A DNA stretch of 38,569 nt from Mycobacterium gordonae (GTDB lineage Bacteria > Actinomycetota > Actinomycetes > Mycobacteriales > Mycobacteriaceae): contig NZ_LQOY01000112.1 in assembly GCF_002101675.1 (NCBI RefSeq), positions 1-38,569 of the forward strand, given 5' to 3'. The position numbers and the translations under genes are program-made. The notes beneath the pieces are model-generated. The model was not told the DNA's origin. It did not search any database and saw nothing but the letters and a program-made list of their open reading frames with translations. This document shows, piece by piece, positions 15,234 to 22,846 of this stretch; position 1 is the stretch's first letter; each line of letters opens with the position of its first letter.

Positions 15234-18200
15234 GTGCAACCGACGGACATCGCCATCATCGGTCTGGCGTGCAGATTCCCTGGGGCCGCCGGCCCGCGCG
15301 GATTCTGGGAGTTGGTGCGGGAAGGACGTGAGGTCACCGAACCGCTGTCAGCGGTGGACGAATTCGACGCCGAATTCTTCAATGTGTCGCCACGCGAGGC
15401 GGGTGCCATGGACCCGCGGCAGCGATTAGCACTGGAGCTGACCTGGGAACTGTTCGAAGACGCGTTTCTCCTACCGGACACGCTGCGCGGCGGGCAGGTC
15501 GCGGTCTACCTGGGGGCAATGAGTGACGACTACACCCTGCTGACGTTGCGCGAGGCCGGCGAGGAGGTGGACCACCACGCATTCGCCGGGCTGAGTCGGG
15601 GAATGATCGCCAACCGGGTCTCGTATGCCTTCGGCCTGCGCGGGCCGAGCATGACCGTCGACTCCGGTCAGTCGTCGTCGCTGACCGCGATTCACGAAGC
15701 CTGCGCCGGCCTGCGTGCGGGCGCCTTCGCGATGGCGGTCGCCGGTGGTGTCCACCTCAACCTGACACCCGAAATTGCCCGACTGGAACAAGAATTCGGT
15801 GCGCTCTCGCCCTCCGGGCACACCTATGCGTTTGACCGGCGAGCCGACGGATACGTGCGCGGCGAAGGCGCCGGCCTGGTCTTGCTGAAGCCGCTCAGCG
15901 CGGCCGTGCACGACGGTGACCGCATCCATGCCGTCATTTCGGGCAGCGCCGTCGGCAATGCCGGATACCAGGGCGCTGGGCTCACCGTGCCGTCGGCCGC
16001 CGGCCAAGCAGATGTCGTGCGGCGCGCCCTGGCCGACGCCGGTCGGGATCGCACCGATATCGGCTACGTCGAAGCGCACGGCACCGGCACCGAAGTCGGC
16101 GACCCGGTGGAGGCCGAGGCGCTGGGCGCCATCTTCGGCGGCGGTGACCCGGTGGCTATCGGATCCGTCAAGACGAACATCGGTCACACCGGCGCGGCGG
16201 CCGGGGTCGCGGGTCTGATCAAAACGGTGCTCTCGATCGAAAACGGCTTCATCCCGGCAAGTCTCAACTTCGTCGGCGCGGACATCGATCTGGCAGCGCT
16301 GGGCTTGCGGGTGAACGGCACTCTGACGGCGTGGGAAGCCTGGCCCCGGCGCGCCGGAGTCTCGTCGTTCGGCATGGGCGGGACTAATGCGCACATGATC
16401 GTCGAACAAGCCCCCTCTCCCGAACCGAGCGGGGTCGCGCCGGCTGACGGGGTGACCGTGCCGTGGGTGCTCAGCGCACGCTCAGCCGAAGCGCTCGTCA
16501 ACCAGGCGGGCCGTCTGGCCCGGCACTCCGGTAAGAGCGGGATCGCCGATGTGGGTTGGTCTTTGGCGACCACGCGCGCGCGATTCGGGCACCGGGCCGT
16601 GCTGGTCGGCCGCGACCGGGAGCAGCTGTCGGAGGCCGCGAGGGGTTTGGCGGCGGGCGTGCCGGGGTCGGGTGTCGTGATCGGCCGCGCCGGGAAACCC
16701 GGCACAACGGTGTTCGTGTTTCCCGGGCAGGGATCGCAATACCTGAACATGGGTCGGGAGCTCCACCACCGGTTCCCGGCGTTCGCCGCCGCATTCGACG
16801 CGGTCGTCGACGCCCTGGACCCACACCTGACATTGCCGCTGCGACAGGTGATCTGGGGTCAGGACCAGACTCTGCTGCAGAACACCGAATTCGCGCAGCC
16901 CGGCCTATTCGCGGTACAGCTGGCGATGGCCGCGCTGCTGCGTTCCTGGGGCGTGGAACCCGAGGTGCTGCTGGGTCATTCGGTCGGGGAGGTCGCCGCC
17001 GCCCAGCTGGCCGGGGTGCTGTCGCTGCCGGATGCCGCGCGACTGGTGGCTGTCCGGGGCCGGCTGATGGCCGGGCTGCCTGCGGGTGGGGCGATGGTTG
17101 CGGCGCAGATCGGCGAAGCCGAGGTGACGCCGCTGCTGGGGGAAAGTGTCAGCGTGGCGGCGGTCAACGCGCCGGATTCCGTGGTGTTGTCCGGGCCGGA
17201 GGCGGCGGTCGGTGCGGTGGTGAAGCGCTTGGTGGCCCAAGGCCGTCGGGTGCACCGACTAGCGGTGTCGCATGCGTTCCACTCGGCGCTGATGGAGCCC
17301 ATGCTCGAGGACTTTGTGAGCGCACTCGCAGACCTGACCGCCTCGGAGCCGCGAATCAGCCTCATTTCCAACCTGACGGGCGAGCTGGCCGGCACCGGAT
17401 ATGGATCGGCGCAGTATTGGGTAGAGCATGCGCGCAAACCGGTGCGGTTCGCCGCCGGAATGCATACTGCCGCGAAACTGGGCGGCGGGGTGTTCGTCGA
17501 GGTGGGCCCGGCCGCCGGGTTGACGGCCGATCAGGACATTTCGGTCGTGACGTTGACGGAGGGACTCGCCGAACCGGAAGCCGCACTCACCGCCGCAGCC
17601 CGGATGTTCACCAGGGGAGTGCACGTCGAGTGGCCCGCGACCTTCGACGGACTGGGAGCACGGCGCGTCGACCTACCGACCTATGGATTCGCCAGGCGAC
17701 GGTACTGGGCGGGCGCCCGCGACGACACCGCGGTTTCAGCACCCGACGCCGAACGGTTGCACGACCTCCGTCCCGACGATCAGCGTCGCCGGCTCGTCGA
17801 GTTGGTCTGCCACCATGCCGCCGCCGTGCTGGGCCATGCCGGCCGCGGCGACATCGAAGCCGACCGGGCCTTCCAAGACCTCGGCTTCAGCTCGATGAGC
17901 GGGGTGGAACTGCGTAATCGCTTGAAAGCGGAGAGCGCTTTGGCGGGATTGGCACTATCGCGCACCATGATTTTCGACTATCCCACTCCAATCGCCCTGG
18001 CCGAGCATCTGGCGCAACAACTGTCCGGCGGCTCCCACGCCGAATCCGAGGCGGCCGGGATTTGGTCGTTACTGCACACGATTCCAATCAGTGAGCTGCG
18101 GCGAACCGGTTTACTCGAGAAACTGGTGCTGCTGGCCGGCCAGCAGGAAAAGCCCATGTCAGGTGCTATGGACAGCGACGAAATAATCGACTCGATGACC

Positions 18201-18251
18201 CCTGAAGCCCTTATCGCGATGACCTTCGAGCACGGTGATGATAAAGGCTGA
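15234..18251 (+). CDS. pks9: Type I polyketide synthase loading-type module, KSQ-AT-ACP (Pks9-like)
   Basis: A 1005-aa protein, GTG start 7 bp after the pks8 stop. The KS nucleophile Cys is replaced by Gln146 (VDSGQSSS instead of VDTACSSS) while His282 (AHGTGT) and His318 (NIGHTG) remain. This is the KSQ pattern of decarboxylating loading modules. AT has GHSVG (Ser583) and HAFHS (680-684), indicating malonyl-CoA, so an acetyl starter is expected. There is no DH, ER or KR. ACP carries Ser887 in LGFSSMS, with Asp of the usual DSL motif changed to Ser. The N terminus starts directly with the KS fold (no docking helix), while a tail of about 85 residues (SELRRTGLLEKLVLL region) resembles a C-terminal docking domain. 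These traits fit a first protein of an assembly line that hands its chain to Pks7 or Pks8, although it is the last modular gene. Confidence 0.9.
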   Translation: MQPTDIAIIGLACRFPGAAGPRGFWELVREGREVTEPLSAVDEFDAEFFNVSPREAGAMDPRQRLALELTWELFEDAFLLPDTLRGGQVAVYLGAMSDDYTLLTLREAGEEVDHHAFAGLSRGMIANRVSYAFGLRGPSMTVDSGQSSSLTAIHEACAGLRAGAFAMAVAGGVHLNLTPEIARLEQEFGALSPSGHTYAFDRRADGYVRGEGAGLVLLKPLSAAVHDGDRIHAVISGSAVGNAGYQGAGLTVPSAAGQADVVRRALADAGRDRTDIGYVEAHGTGTEVGDPVEAEALGAIFGGGDPVAIGSVKTNIGHTGAAAGVAGLIKTVLSIENGFIPASLNFVGADIDLAALGLRVNGTLTAWEAWPRRAGVSSFGMGGTNAHMIVEQAPSPEPSGVAPADGVTVPWVLSARSAEALVNQAGRLARHSGKSGIADVGWSLATTRARFGHRAVLVGRDREQLSEAARGLAAGVPGSGVVIGRAGKPGTTVFVFPGQGSQYLNMGRELHHRFPAFAAAFDAVVDALDPHLTLPLRQVIWGQDQTLLQNTEFAQPGLFAVQLAMAALLRSWGVEPEVLLGHSVGEVAAAQLAGVLSLPDAARLVAVRGRLMAGLPAGGAMVAAQIGEAEVTPLLGESVSVAAVNAPDSVVLSGPEAAVGAVVKRLVAQGRRVHRLAVSHAFHSALMEPMLEDFVSALADLTASEPRISLISNLTGELAGTGYGSAQYWVEHARKPVRFAAGMHTAAKLGGGVFVEVGPAAGLTADQDISVVTLTEGLAEPEAALTAAARMFTRGVHVEWPATFDGLGARRVDLPTYGFARRRYWAGARDDTAVSAPDAERLHDLRPDDQRRRLVELVCHHAAAVLGHAGRGDIEADRAFQDLGFSSMSGVELRNRLKAESALAGLALSRTMIFDYPTPIALAEHLAQQLSGGSHAESEAAGIWSLLHTIPISELRRTGLLEKLVLLAGQQEKPMSGAMDSDEIIDSMTPEALIAMTFEHGDDKG

Positions 18252-18313
18252 CAACCCGTGCTGCGTACAAATATTCCTCACACAAATAAGACAGGTGTTG
18301 AATATCACCGTCT

Positions 18314-18342
18314 TTGCGGGCCTGCGGAAACCCAACTAAACT
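18314..18342 (+). promoter_or_regulatory. SigA-like promoter of pks11
   Basis: TTGCGG (18314-18319), 17-bp spacer, TAAACT (18337-18342), inside the 153-bp gap between pks9 and pks11. It mirrors the promoter before pks10 and suggests pks11 has its own transcript besides read-through. Confidence 0.6.
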
Positions 18343-18404
18343 CTGGCATTTAAGAGTCTTTTCGGGGTGGGCTGTCCGACGAGCAACTGAATGAGGCAGG
18401 GTCA

Positions 18405-19466
18405 ATGAGCGTTATCGCCGGGGTCTTCGGTGCGTTGCCACCACACCGATACAGCCAGAGTGAAATCACCGATCTGTTCGTCGAGTTTCCTGGGCTGAAG
18501 GAGCACGAAGAAATAGTTCGGCGTCTCCACAAGTCCGCCAAGGTGAACAATCGCCACTTCGCGCTGCCGCTGGAGCGTTACCCGTCGTTGAACGACTTCG
18601 GCGACGCCAATGAAATCTTCATCGACAAGGCGGTCGACCTCGGCATCGAGGCGCTGATGGGTGCGCTCGACGAGGCCGGGCTGCAGCCCCAGGACATCGA
18701 CCTGATCGTCACCACCACCGTCACCGGTGTCGCGGTTCCCTCGCTGGACGCCCGGATCGCCGGGCGGCTCGGACTGCGCCCCGACGTTCGCCGGATGCCC
18801 CTGTTCGGCCTGGGTTGTGTGGCCGGAGCGGCCGGTGTGGCCCGCCTGCACGACTACCTGCGCGGCGCGCCCGACGGTGTCGCGGTGCTGATCTCCGTCG
18901 AGCTGTGCTCGCTCACCTATCCGGCGGTCGAACCCACGGTCTCCGGCCTGATCGGAACGGCGCTGTTCGGTGACGGCGCCGCCGCGGTCGTCGCAGTCGG
19001 TGACCGCCGCGCCGAGCAGGTGCACGCCACCGGACCCACGATCGTCGATTCGCGCAGCCGTCTGTACCCCGAATCCCTGGACATTATGGGTTGGGACGTC
19101 GGCTCCCATGGCCTGCAACTGCGGCTTTCGCCGGACCTGACCGACCTCATCGAGGCCCATCTGCCGGCCGACGTCGACGGGTTCCTCGCCCTGCACGACC
19201 TGACGCGCGACGACATCGGCACCTGGGTCAGCCACCCCGGTGGGCCGAAGGTAATCGACGCGATCACCAACTCACTCGAGCTTGCGCCAGAGGCCCTGGA
19301 GCTGACCTGGCGCTCCCTCGGTGAGATCGGCAATCTGTCGTCGTCGTCGGTGCTGCACATCCTGCGCGACACCATCGAGAAGCGGCCGCCCAGCGGAAGC
19401 CCCGGACTGATGCTTGCGATGGGGCCCGGCTTCTGCGCCGAACTGGTGCTACTGCGCTGGCACTGA
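18405..19466 (+). CDS. pks11: Type III polyketide synthase (Pks11-like)
   Basis: A 353-aa paralogue of the Pks10-like protein with the same catalytic residues: Cys138 (LFGLGCVAG), His277 (SHPGGPK) and Asn310 (GEIGNLSS). The ATG start follows GAGGCAGGG. The M. tuberculosis Pks11 homologue makes methyl-branched alkylpyrones from long-chain acyl-CoA and (methyl)malonyl-CoA; the same chemistry is expected here. It has its own promoter and overlaps the convergent cytochrome P450 gene by 18 bp at the 3' ends. Together with pks10 it brackets the three modular PKS genes as a 1-kb direct repeat. Confidence 0.93.
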   Translation: MSVIAGVFGALPPHRYSQSEITDLFVEFPGLKEHEEIVRRLHKSAKVNNRHFALPLERYPSLNDFGDANEIFIDKAVDLGIEALMGALDEAGLQPQDIDLIVTTTVTGVAVPSLDARIAGRLGLRPDVRRMPLFGLGCVAGAAGVARLHDYLRGAPDGVAVLISVELCSLTYPAVEPTVSGLIGTALFGDGAAAVVAVGDRRAEQVHATGPTIVDSRSRLYPESLDIMGWDVGSHGLQLRLSPDLTDLIEAHLPADVDGFLALHDLTRDDIGTWVSHPGGPKVIDAITNSLELAPEALELTWRSLGEIGNLSSSSVLHILRDTIEKRPPSGSPGLMLAMGPGFCAELVLLRWH

Positions 19467-20741
19467 CTCGCGGACCTCGACCGTCAGGCCGGGCCGGGGG
19501 CTGAGCGCGGCGAAGTTCGCGGCCCGGATGCGCTGAGCGGGCAGTCGCAGCTCCGTTCTGGCGACCAGCCGGGCCAGCATCACCGTCATCTCGGTGATGG
19601 CCATCACCGACCCGATGCACCGGTGCAAGCCGCCACTGAACGGAATGAACTCGTGCGGAGCGGGTTTGCGGTAGTCCGGCGTCGCCGGATCCCATCGTTG
19701 CGGACGGAATTCGGTTGGCTCGGGCCATAACTCGCGGAGCCGGTGGGTGACGTAAGCGCTGAAGATGATCATCCGGCCCGCCGGGATCCGATGCCCGTCG
19801 AATCGCAGGTCGCGGATCACCCGGCGGGCCGAGATGACTCCCGGTGGGTACAGGCGAAGTGTTTCGTGCACAACGCCGTTGAGGTAGGTCAGGGCGGGAA
19901 TGTCCGCCGCGGTGGGCGCTTGAACGCCGAGCACGCGGTTCACCTCGGCGTGGGCAGCCTCCCAGGCGCCCGGCCAGGTCAGCAGCGTGTACGCGGCCCA
20001 CGCCAGTGCTGCGCTGGTGGTCTCATATCCGGCGGCGATGAGGGAGATGATCTGATCGCGAATCTCGTTGTCCTGCAACGTCTGGCCTTCCTCAGACCGT
20101 CCATGCAGGAGCGTCGTCAGCATGTGGTCGTCGGGTCGCGGGTGGGACCGGGCGTCGGCGATTTCGGCGTCCATCAAACCGTCGATGCGCGACCTGGCCG
20201 CCACCGCCCGCCGCCAGCCGGGGGAGTGAAGCAGCTGATGCAGCTTTTTAACCTGAGGCAGGTGATGGCTCAGGTCCAGTAGCGGCTGCATCTGCTCACC
20301 CAGGAAGTCCGAATATGCGGCCATGCGGGATCCGAACAGACTTTCCGCGGTGCTGCGCCGCACCGCCGAGCGGAATTCCTGATAGAGGTCCAGCCGTTGC
20401 CCCGGACGCCAACTGTCGATCATGGCGTCCACCGTGGCCACCATGGTCTGCACGTAGTCCTGAATCTGGCGGTGCCGCAATCCCGGCGCCACCACGCTGC
20501 GCCGGCGGCGGTGGTCCTCACCGTCGCTGACGATCAACGCGGTTGGGCCGTCGATCGGCACCAGATCCTGGAATGTCTCCCGCCAGCTGAACGAATCGGC
20601 GTTGGCGAAAACGAACTTGTTCGCCTCCGGCCCGAGCAGATAGACGAAACCGCGCCCTCCCACCCCGGCATTGATCACCGGGCCTCGGCGCCGGTACAGC
20701 GCCAGCAATGCTTCACCGGGTGGGTAGGACACCGGCTTCAT
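19449..20741 (-). CDS. cyp139A1: Cytochrome P450 (CYP139-like)
   Basis: A 430-aa haem monooxygenase. Visible motifs are the I-helix AAGYETTSAA, the ExxR motif in HETLRLYPP and the haem-binding loop PFSGGLHRCIG with Cys375. The ATG at 20741 is chosen because it overlaps the stop of the upstream ABC-F gene as ATGA and gives the 430 aa I recall for M. tuberculosis Rv1666c; a 9-codon longer start exists at 20768. Its constant position beside the pks locus suggests it oxidises the polyketide product, but this is inference. It is convergent with pks11. Confidence 0.9.
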   Translation of the reverse strand: MKPVSYPPGEALLALYRRRGPVINAGVGGRGFVYLLGPEANKFVFANADSFSWRETFQDLVPIDGPTALIVSDGEDHRRRRSVVAPGLRHRQIQDYVQTMVATVDAMIDSWRPGQRLDLYQEFRSAVRRSTAESLFGSRMAAYSDFLGEQMQPLLDLSHHLPQVKKLHQLLHSPGWRRAVAARSRIDGLMDAEIADARSHPRPDDHMLTTLLHGRSEEGQTLQDNEIRDQIISLIAAGYETTSAALAWAAYTLLTWPGAWEAAHAEVNRVLGVQAPTAADIPALTYLNGVVHETLRLYPPGVISARRVIRDLRFDGHRIPAGRMIIFSAYVTHRLRELWPEPTEFRPQRWDPATPDYRKPAPHEFIPFSGGLHRCIGSVMAITEMTVMLARLVARTELRLPAQRIRAANFAALSPRPGLTVEVRESVPAQ

Positions 20742-22516
20742 TCCAGCACCTCCGACAACTCCAGCCACTGTGCCTCGACCGCGGCGACCTCATCTTCGAG
20801 GTCGCGCAACTCCCGCGTCAATCGCGTGATGCCGACGTGGTCGGACTGGTCGTGCTCGGCGAGTTCGGTGTGCTTGGCCTCGATCCTGCCGGCGAGGCGG
20901 GCCAACTGGCGGTCCACGGAGGCCAGTTCCTTTTCGGCGGCCCGGCGCTGAGCCCCCGACATTGCCTGCTGATCGACCGGCGCCGGCCCGGATGTCTGCG
21001 CCGGCTTGGCGGATGACCTGTTGGCCAGGGCGAGGTATTCGTCGATGCCGCCGGGCAGATGCCGCAGTCGGCCATCGAGGATCGCGTACTGCTGATCGGT
21101 GATCCGTTCCAGCAGGTAACGGTCGTGTGAGACCACGATCAGGGTGCCCGCCCAGGAGTCCAGCAGGTCCTCAGTGGCCGTCAGCATGTCGGTGTCGACG
21201 TCGTTGGTGGGCTCGTCGAGCAGCAGCACATTCGGCTCCGACAGCAACGTGAGCATCAGCTGCAGGCGCCGGCGCTGACCGCCGGACAGCTCCCCGACGC
21301 GCGCCGAGAGCTGCCCGCGGCCGAAGCCCAGCCGCTCCAGCAGTTGCGTCGGTGTCATCTCGCGACCCTCGACCTCGTAGCCGCTCTGCAATCGTCCGAG
21401 CACGTCGGCGATGCGCTCGCCGGCCAGCGCGGTCAGCTCGTCGCCCTGCTGATCCAGCACGGCAAGGCGGACGGTCTTACCGCGCTTGACGCGGCCGGAG
21501 TCGGGTTGGACGGTGCCGGCGAGCAACCCCAGCAGGGTCGACTTGCCGGCGCCGTTGGCACCGACGATCCCGGTGCGTTCGCCGGGGGCGATCCGCCACT
21601 CGACGTCGCGCAGCACCGGGCGTCCGTCATAGGAGACCGAGACGTCGAGCAGGTCGATGACGTCCTTGCCCAACCGGGCCGTCGCGAGCTTGGCCAGCTC
21701 GACGGTGTTGCGCAGCGGCGGCACGTCGGAAATCAACTGGTTGGCCGCTTCGATGCGGAACTTGGGCTTGGAGGTGCGCGCGGGGGCTCCGCGGCGCAAC
21801 CAGGCCAGCTCCTTGCGCATCAGATTCTGCCGTTTGGCCTCCGACGCGGCGGCCTGCCGGTCGCGCTCGACCCGCTGCAGCACGTATGCGGCGTAACCGC
21901 CTTCGAACGGTTCGACGATGCCGTCGTGCACTTCCCATGTCGCGGTCGCGACCTCGTCCAGAAACCACCGGTCGTGAGTGACGACCAGCAGCCCACCGCT
22001 GTTGCGTGCCCAGCGTTGCTGCAAATGACCCGCCAGCCATGTGATGCCCTCGATGTCGAGGTGGTTGGTCGGTTCGTCGAGAGCGATGACATCCCACTCG
22101 CCGATGAGCAACTGGGCCAGCTGCACCCGCCGGCGCTGGCCGCCACTGAGTGTGGAAACCCTTGCATCCCAAGCGATATCGGATACCAGACCGGCGACCA
22201 CGTCACGCACCCGGCCGTCGCCGGCCCACTGGTGCTCGGGCTGGTCACCGACCAGCGACCAGCCGACGGTGTGCTCGGGATCCAGGCTGTCGGCCTGGGC
22301 CAGGGCGCTGACTCGCAGACCGCTGCGCTGGGTGACCCGGCCGGAGTCCGGCTTCAGCTGGCCGGTGAGCAGACCCAGCAGGCTGGACTTCCCATCGCCG
22401 TTGCGGCCGACGATGCCGATGCGCGCGCCGTCGTTGACGCCGAGGGTGACCGAATCGAAGATGACCTGGGTCGGATACGCCAGGTGAACGGCCTCGGCTC
22501 CGAGCAGGTGTGCCAC
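20738..22516 (-). CDS. ABC-F family ATPase (intact homologue of Rv1668c-Rv1667c)
   Basis: A 592-aa protein with two ABC ATPase domains and no membrane segments. Domain 1 has GRNGDGKSS (Walker A), LSGGQRRRVQ (signature) and ALDEPTNHLD (Walker B). Domain 2 has GANGAGKST, LSGGQRRRLQ and LLDEPTNDVD. A charged linker lies between them and a helical, likely coiled-coil C-terminal region follows. This architecture is that of ABC-F proteins, which act on the ribosome (translation factors or antibiotic-target protection) rather than as transporters, so the traditional 'macrolide transporter' label is doubtful. I chose GTG 22516, where homology begins (VAHLLGAEAVHLAYPTQ); an ATG at 22579 would add 21 residues overlapping the start of the divergent riboswitch region. 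M. tuberculosis, as I recall, has this gene in two pieces. Coupled to cyp139 by ATGA. Confidence 0.88.
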   Translation of the reverse strand: MAHLLGAEAVHLAYPTQVIFDSVTLGVNDGARIGIVGRNGDGKSSLLGLLTGQLKPDSGRVTQRSGLRVSALAQADSLDPEHTVGWSLVGDQPEHQWAGDGRVRDVVAGLVSDIAWDARVSTLSGGQRRRVQLAQLLIGEWDVIALDEPTNHLDIEGITWLAGHLQQRWARNSGGLLVVTHDRWFLDEVATATWEVHDGIVEPFEGGYAAYVLQRVERDRQAAASEAKRQNLMRKELAWLRRGAPARTSKPKFRIEAANQLISDVPPLRNTVELAKLATARLGKDVIDLLDVSVSYDGRPVLRDVEWRIAPGERTGIVGANGAGKSTLLGLLAGTVQPDSGRVKRGKTVRLAVLDQQGDELTALAGERIADVLGRLQSGYEVEGREMTPTQLLERLGFGRGQLSARVGELSGGQRRRLQLMLTLLSEPNVLLLDEPTNDVDTDMLTATEDLLDSWAGTLIVVSHDRYLLERITDQQYAILDGRLRHLPGGIDEYLALANRSSAKPAQTSGPAPVDQQAMSGAQRRAAEKELASVDRQLARLAGRIEAKHTELAEHDQSDHVGITRLTRELRDLEDEVAAVEAQWLELSEVLE

Positions 22517-22574
22517 TGGACTGAGGGTACCGGCCGCCTTGTCCGGTACCGCTGCGGCCAGCGGGATGCGACAA

Positions 22575-22735
22575 TGCACCGGTTAGGCAATGACGATGCA
22601 GGAAGCCGGTGTGAAACCGGCGCGGTCCCGCCACTGTAATCGGGGAGCGACCCTCATACGCCACGGCGATTAGCTGGAAGGCGAGGCGAGCGGCGATCCG
22701 AGAGCCAGGATACTCGCGTCATCGCGTCCTGCGAC
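22575..22735 (+). promoter_or_regulatory. Cobalamin (B12) riboswitch aptamer
   Basis: The sequence has the conserved order of the B12 aptamer: ACCGGTTAGGCAATGACG at the 5' side, GGAAGCCGGTGTGAAACCGG, CGGTCCCGCCACTGTAATC, and the B12-box-like GAGAGCCAGGATACTCGC near 22700-22717. It lies on the plus strand 110-270 bp before the PPE gene and on the opposite strand from the ABC-F gene. Exact limits are approximate. B12 aptamers normally lower expression of cobalamin synthesis or cobalt/B12 uptake genes when cofactor is plentiful. Confidence 0.9.
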
Positions 22736-22736
22736 C

Positions 22737-22794
22737 CGGGGCGGTGTACCCCGAGAGAGCGATCGCCGTCCGATGTCTACTCGGCTTTTTGTTT
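22737..22794 (+). terminator. Candidate riboswitch expression platform with intrinsic terminator
   Basis: Two stems compete. Stem 1 is CGGGG (22737-22741) / CCCCG (22749-22753). Stem 2 is CCGAG (22751-22755) / CTCGG (22780-22784), followed by C, five T (22786-22790) and GTTTG. They share 22751-22753 and so cannot form together, as expected for a terminator/antiterminator pair just after the aptamer. The short stem 2 with a long loop makes this tentative. Confidence 0.5.
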
Positions 22795-22846
22795 GTGATT
22801 TGTCAACCCCGGCAACATTTCCCGTTTCAAGCCGGGCGGTTGCGCA

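Noticed and set aside
15661..15690. KSQ in pks9 as a sequencing error
   Set aside because: A TGC to CAG change with altered neighbours (Thr-Ala to Ser-Gly) needs several base changes without frameshift, and both His are intact.
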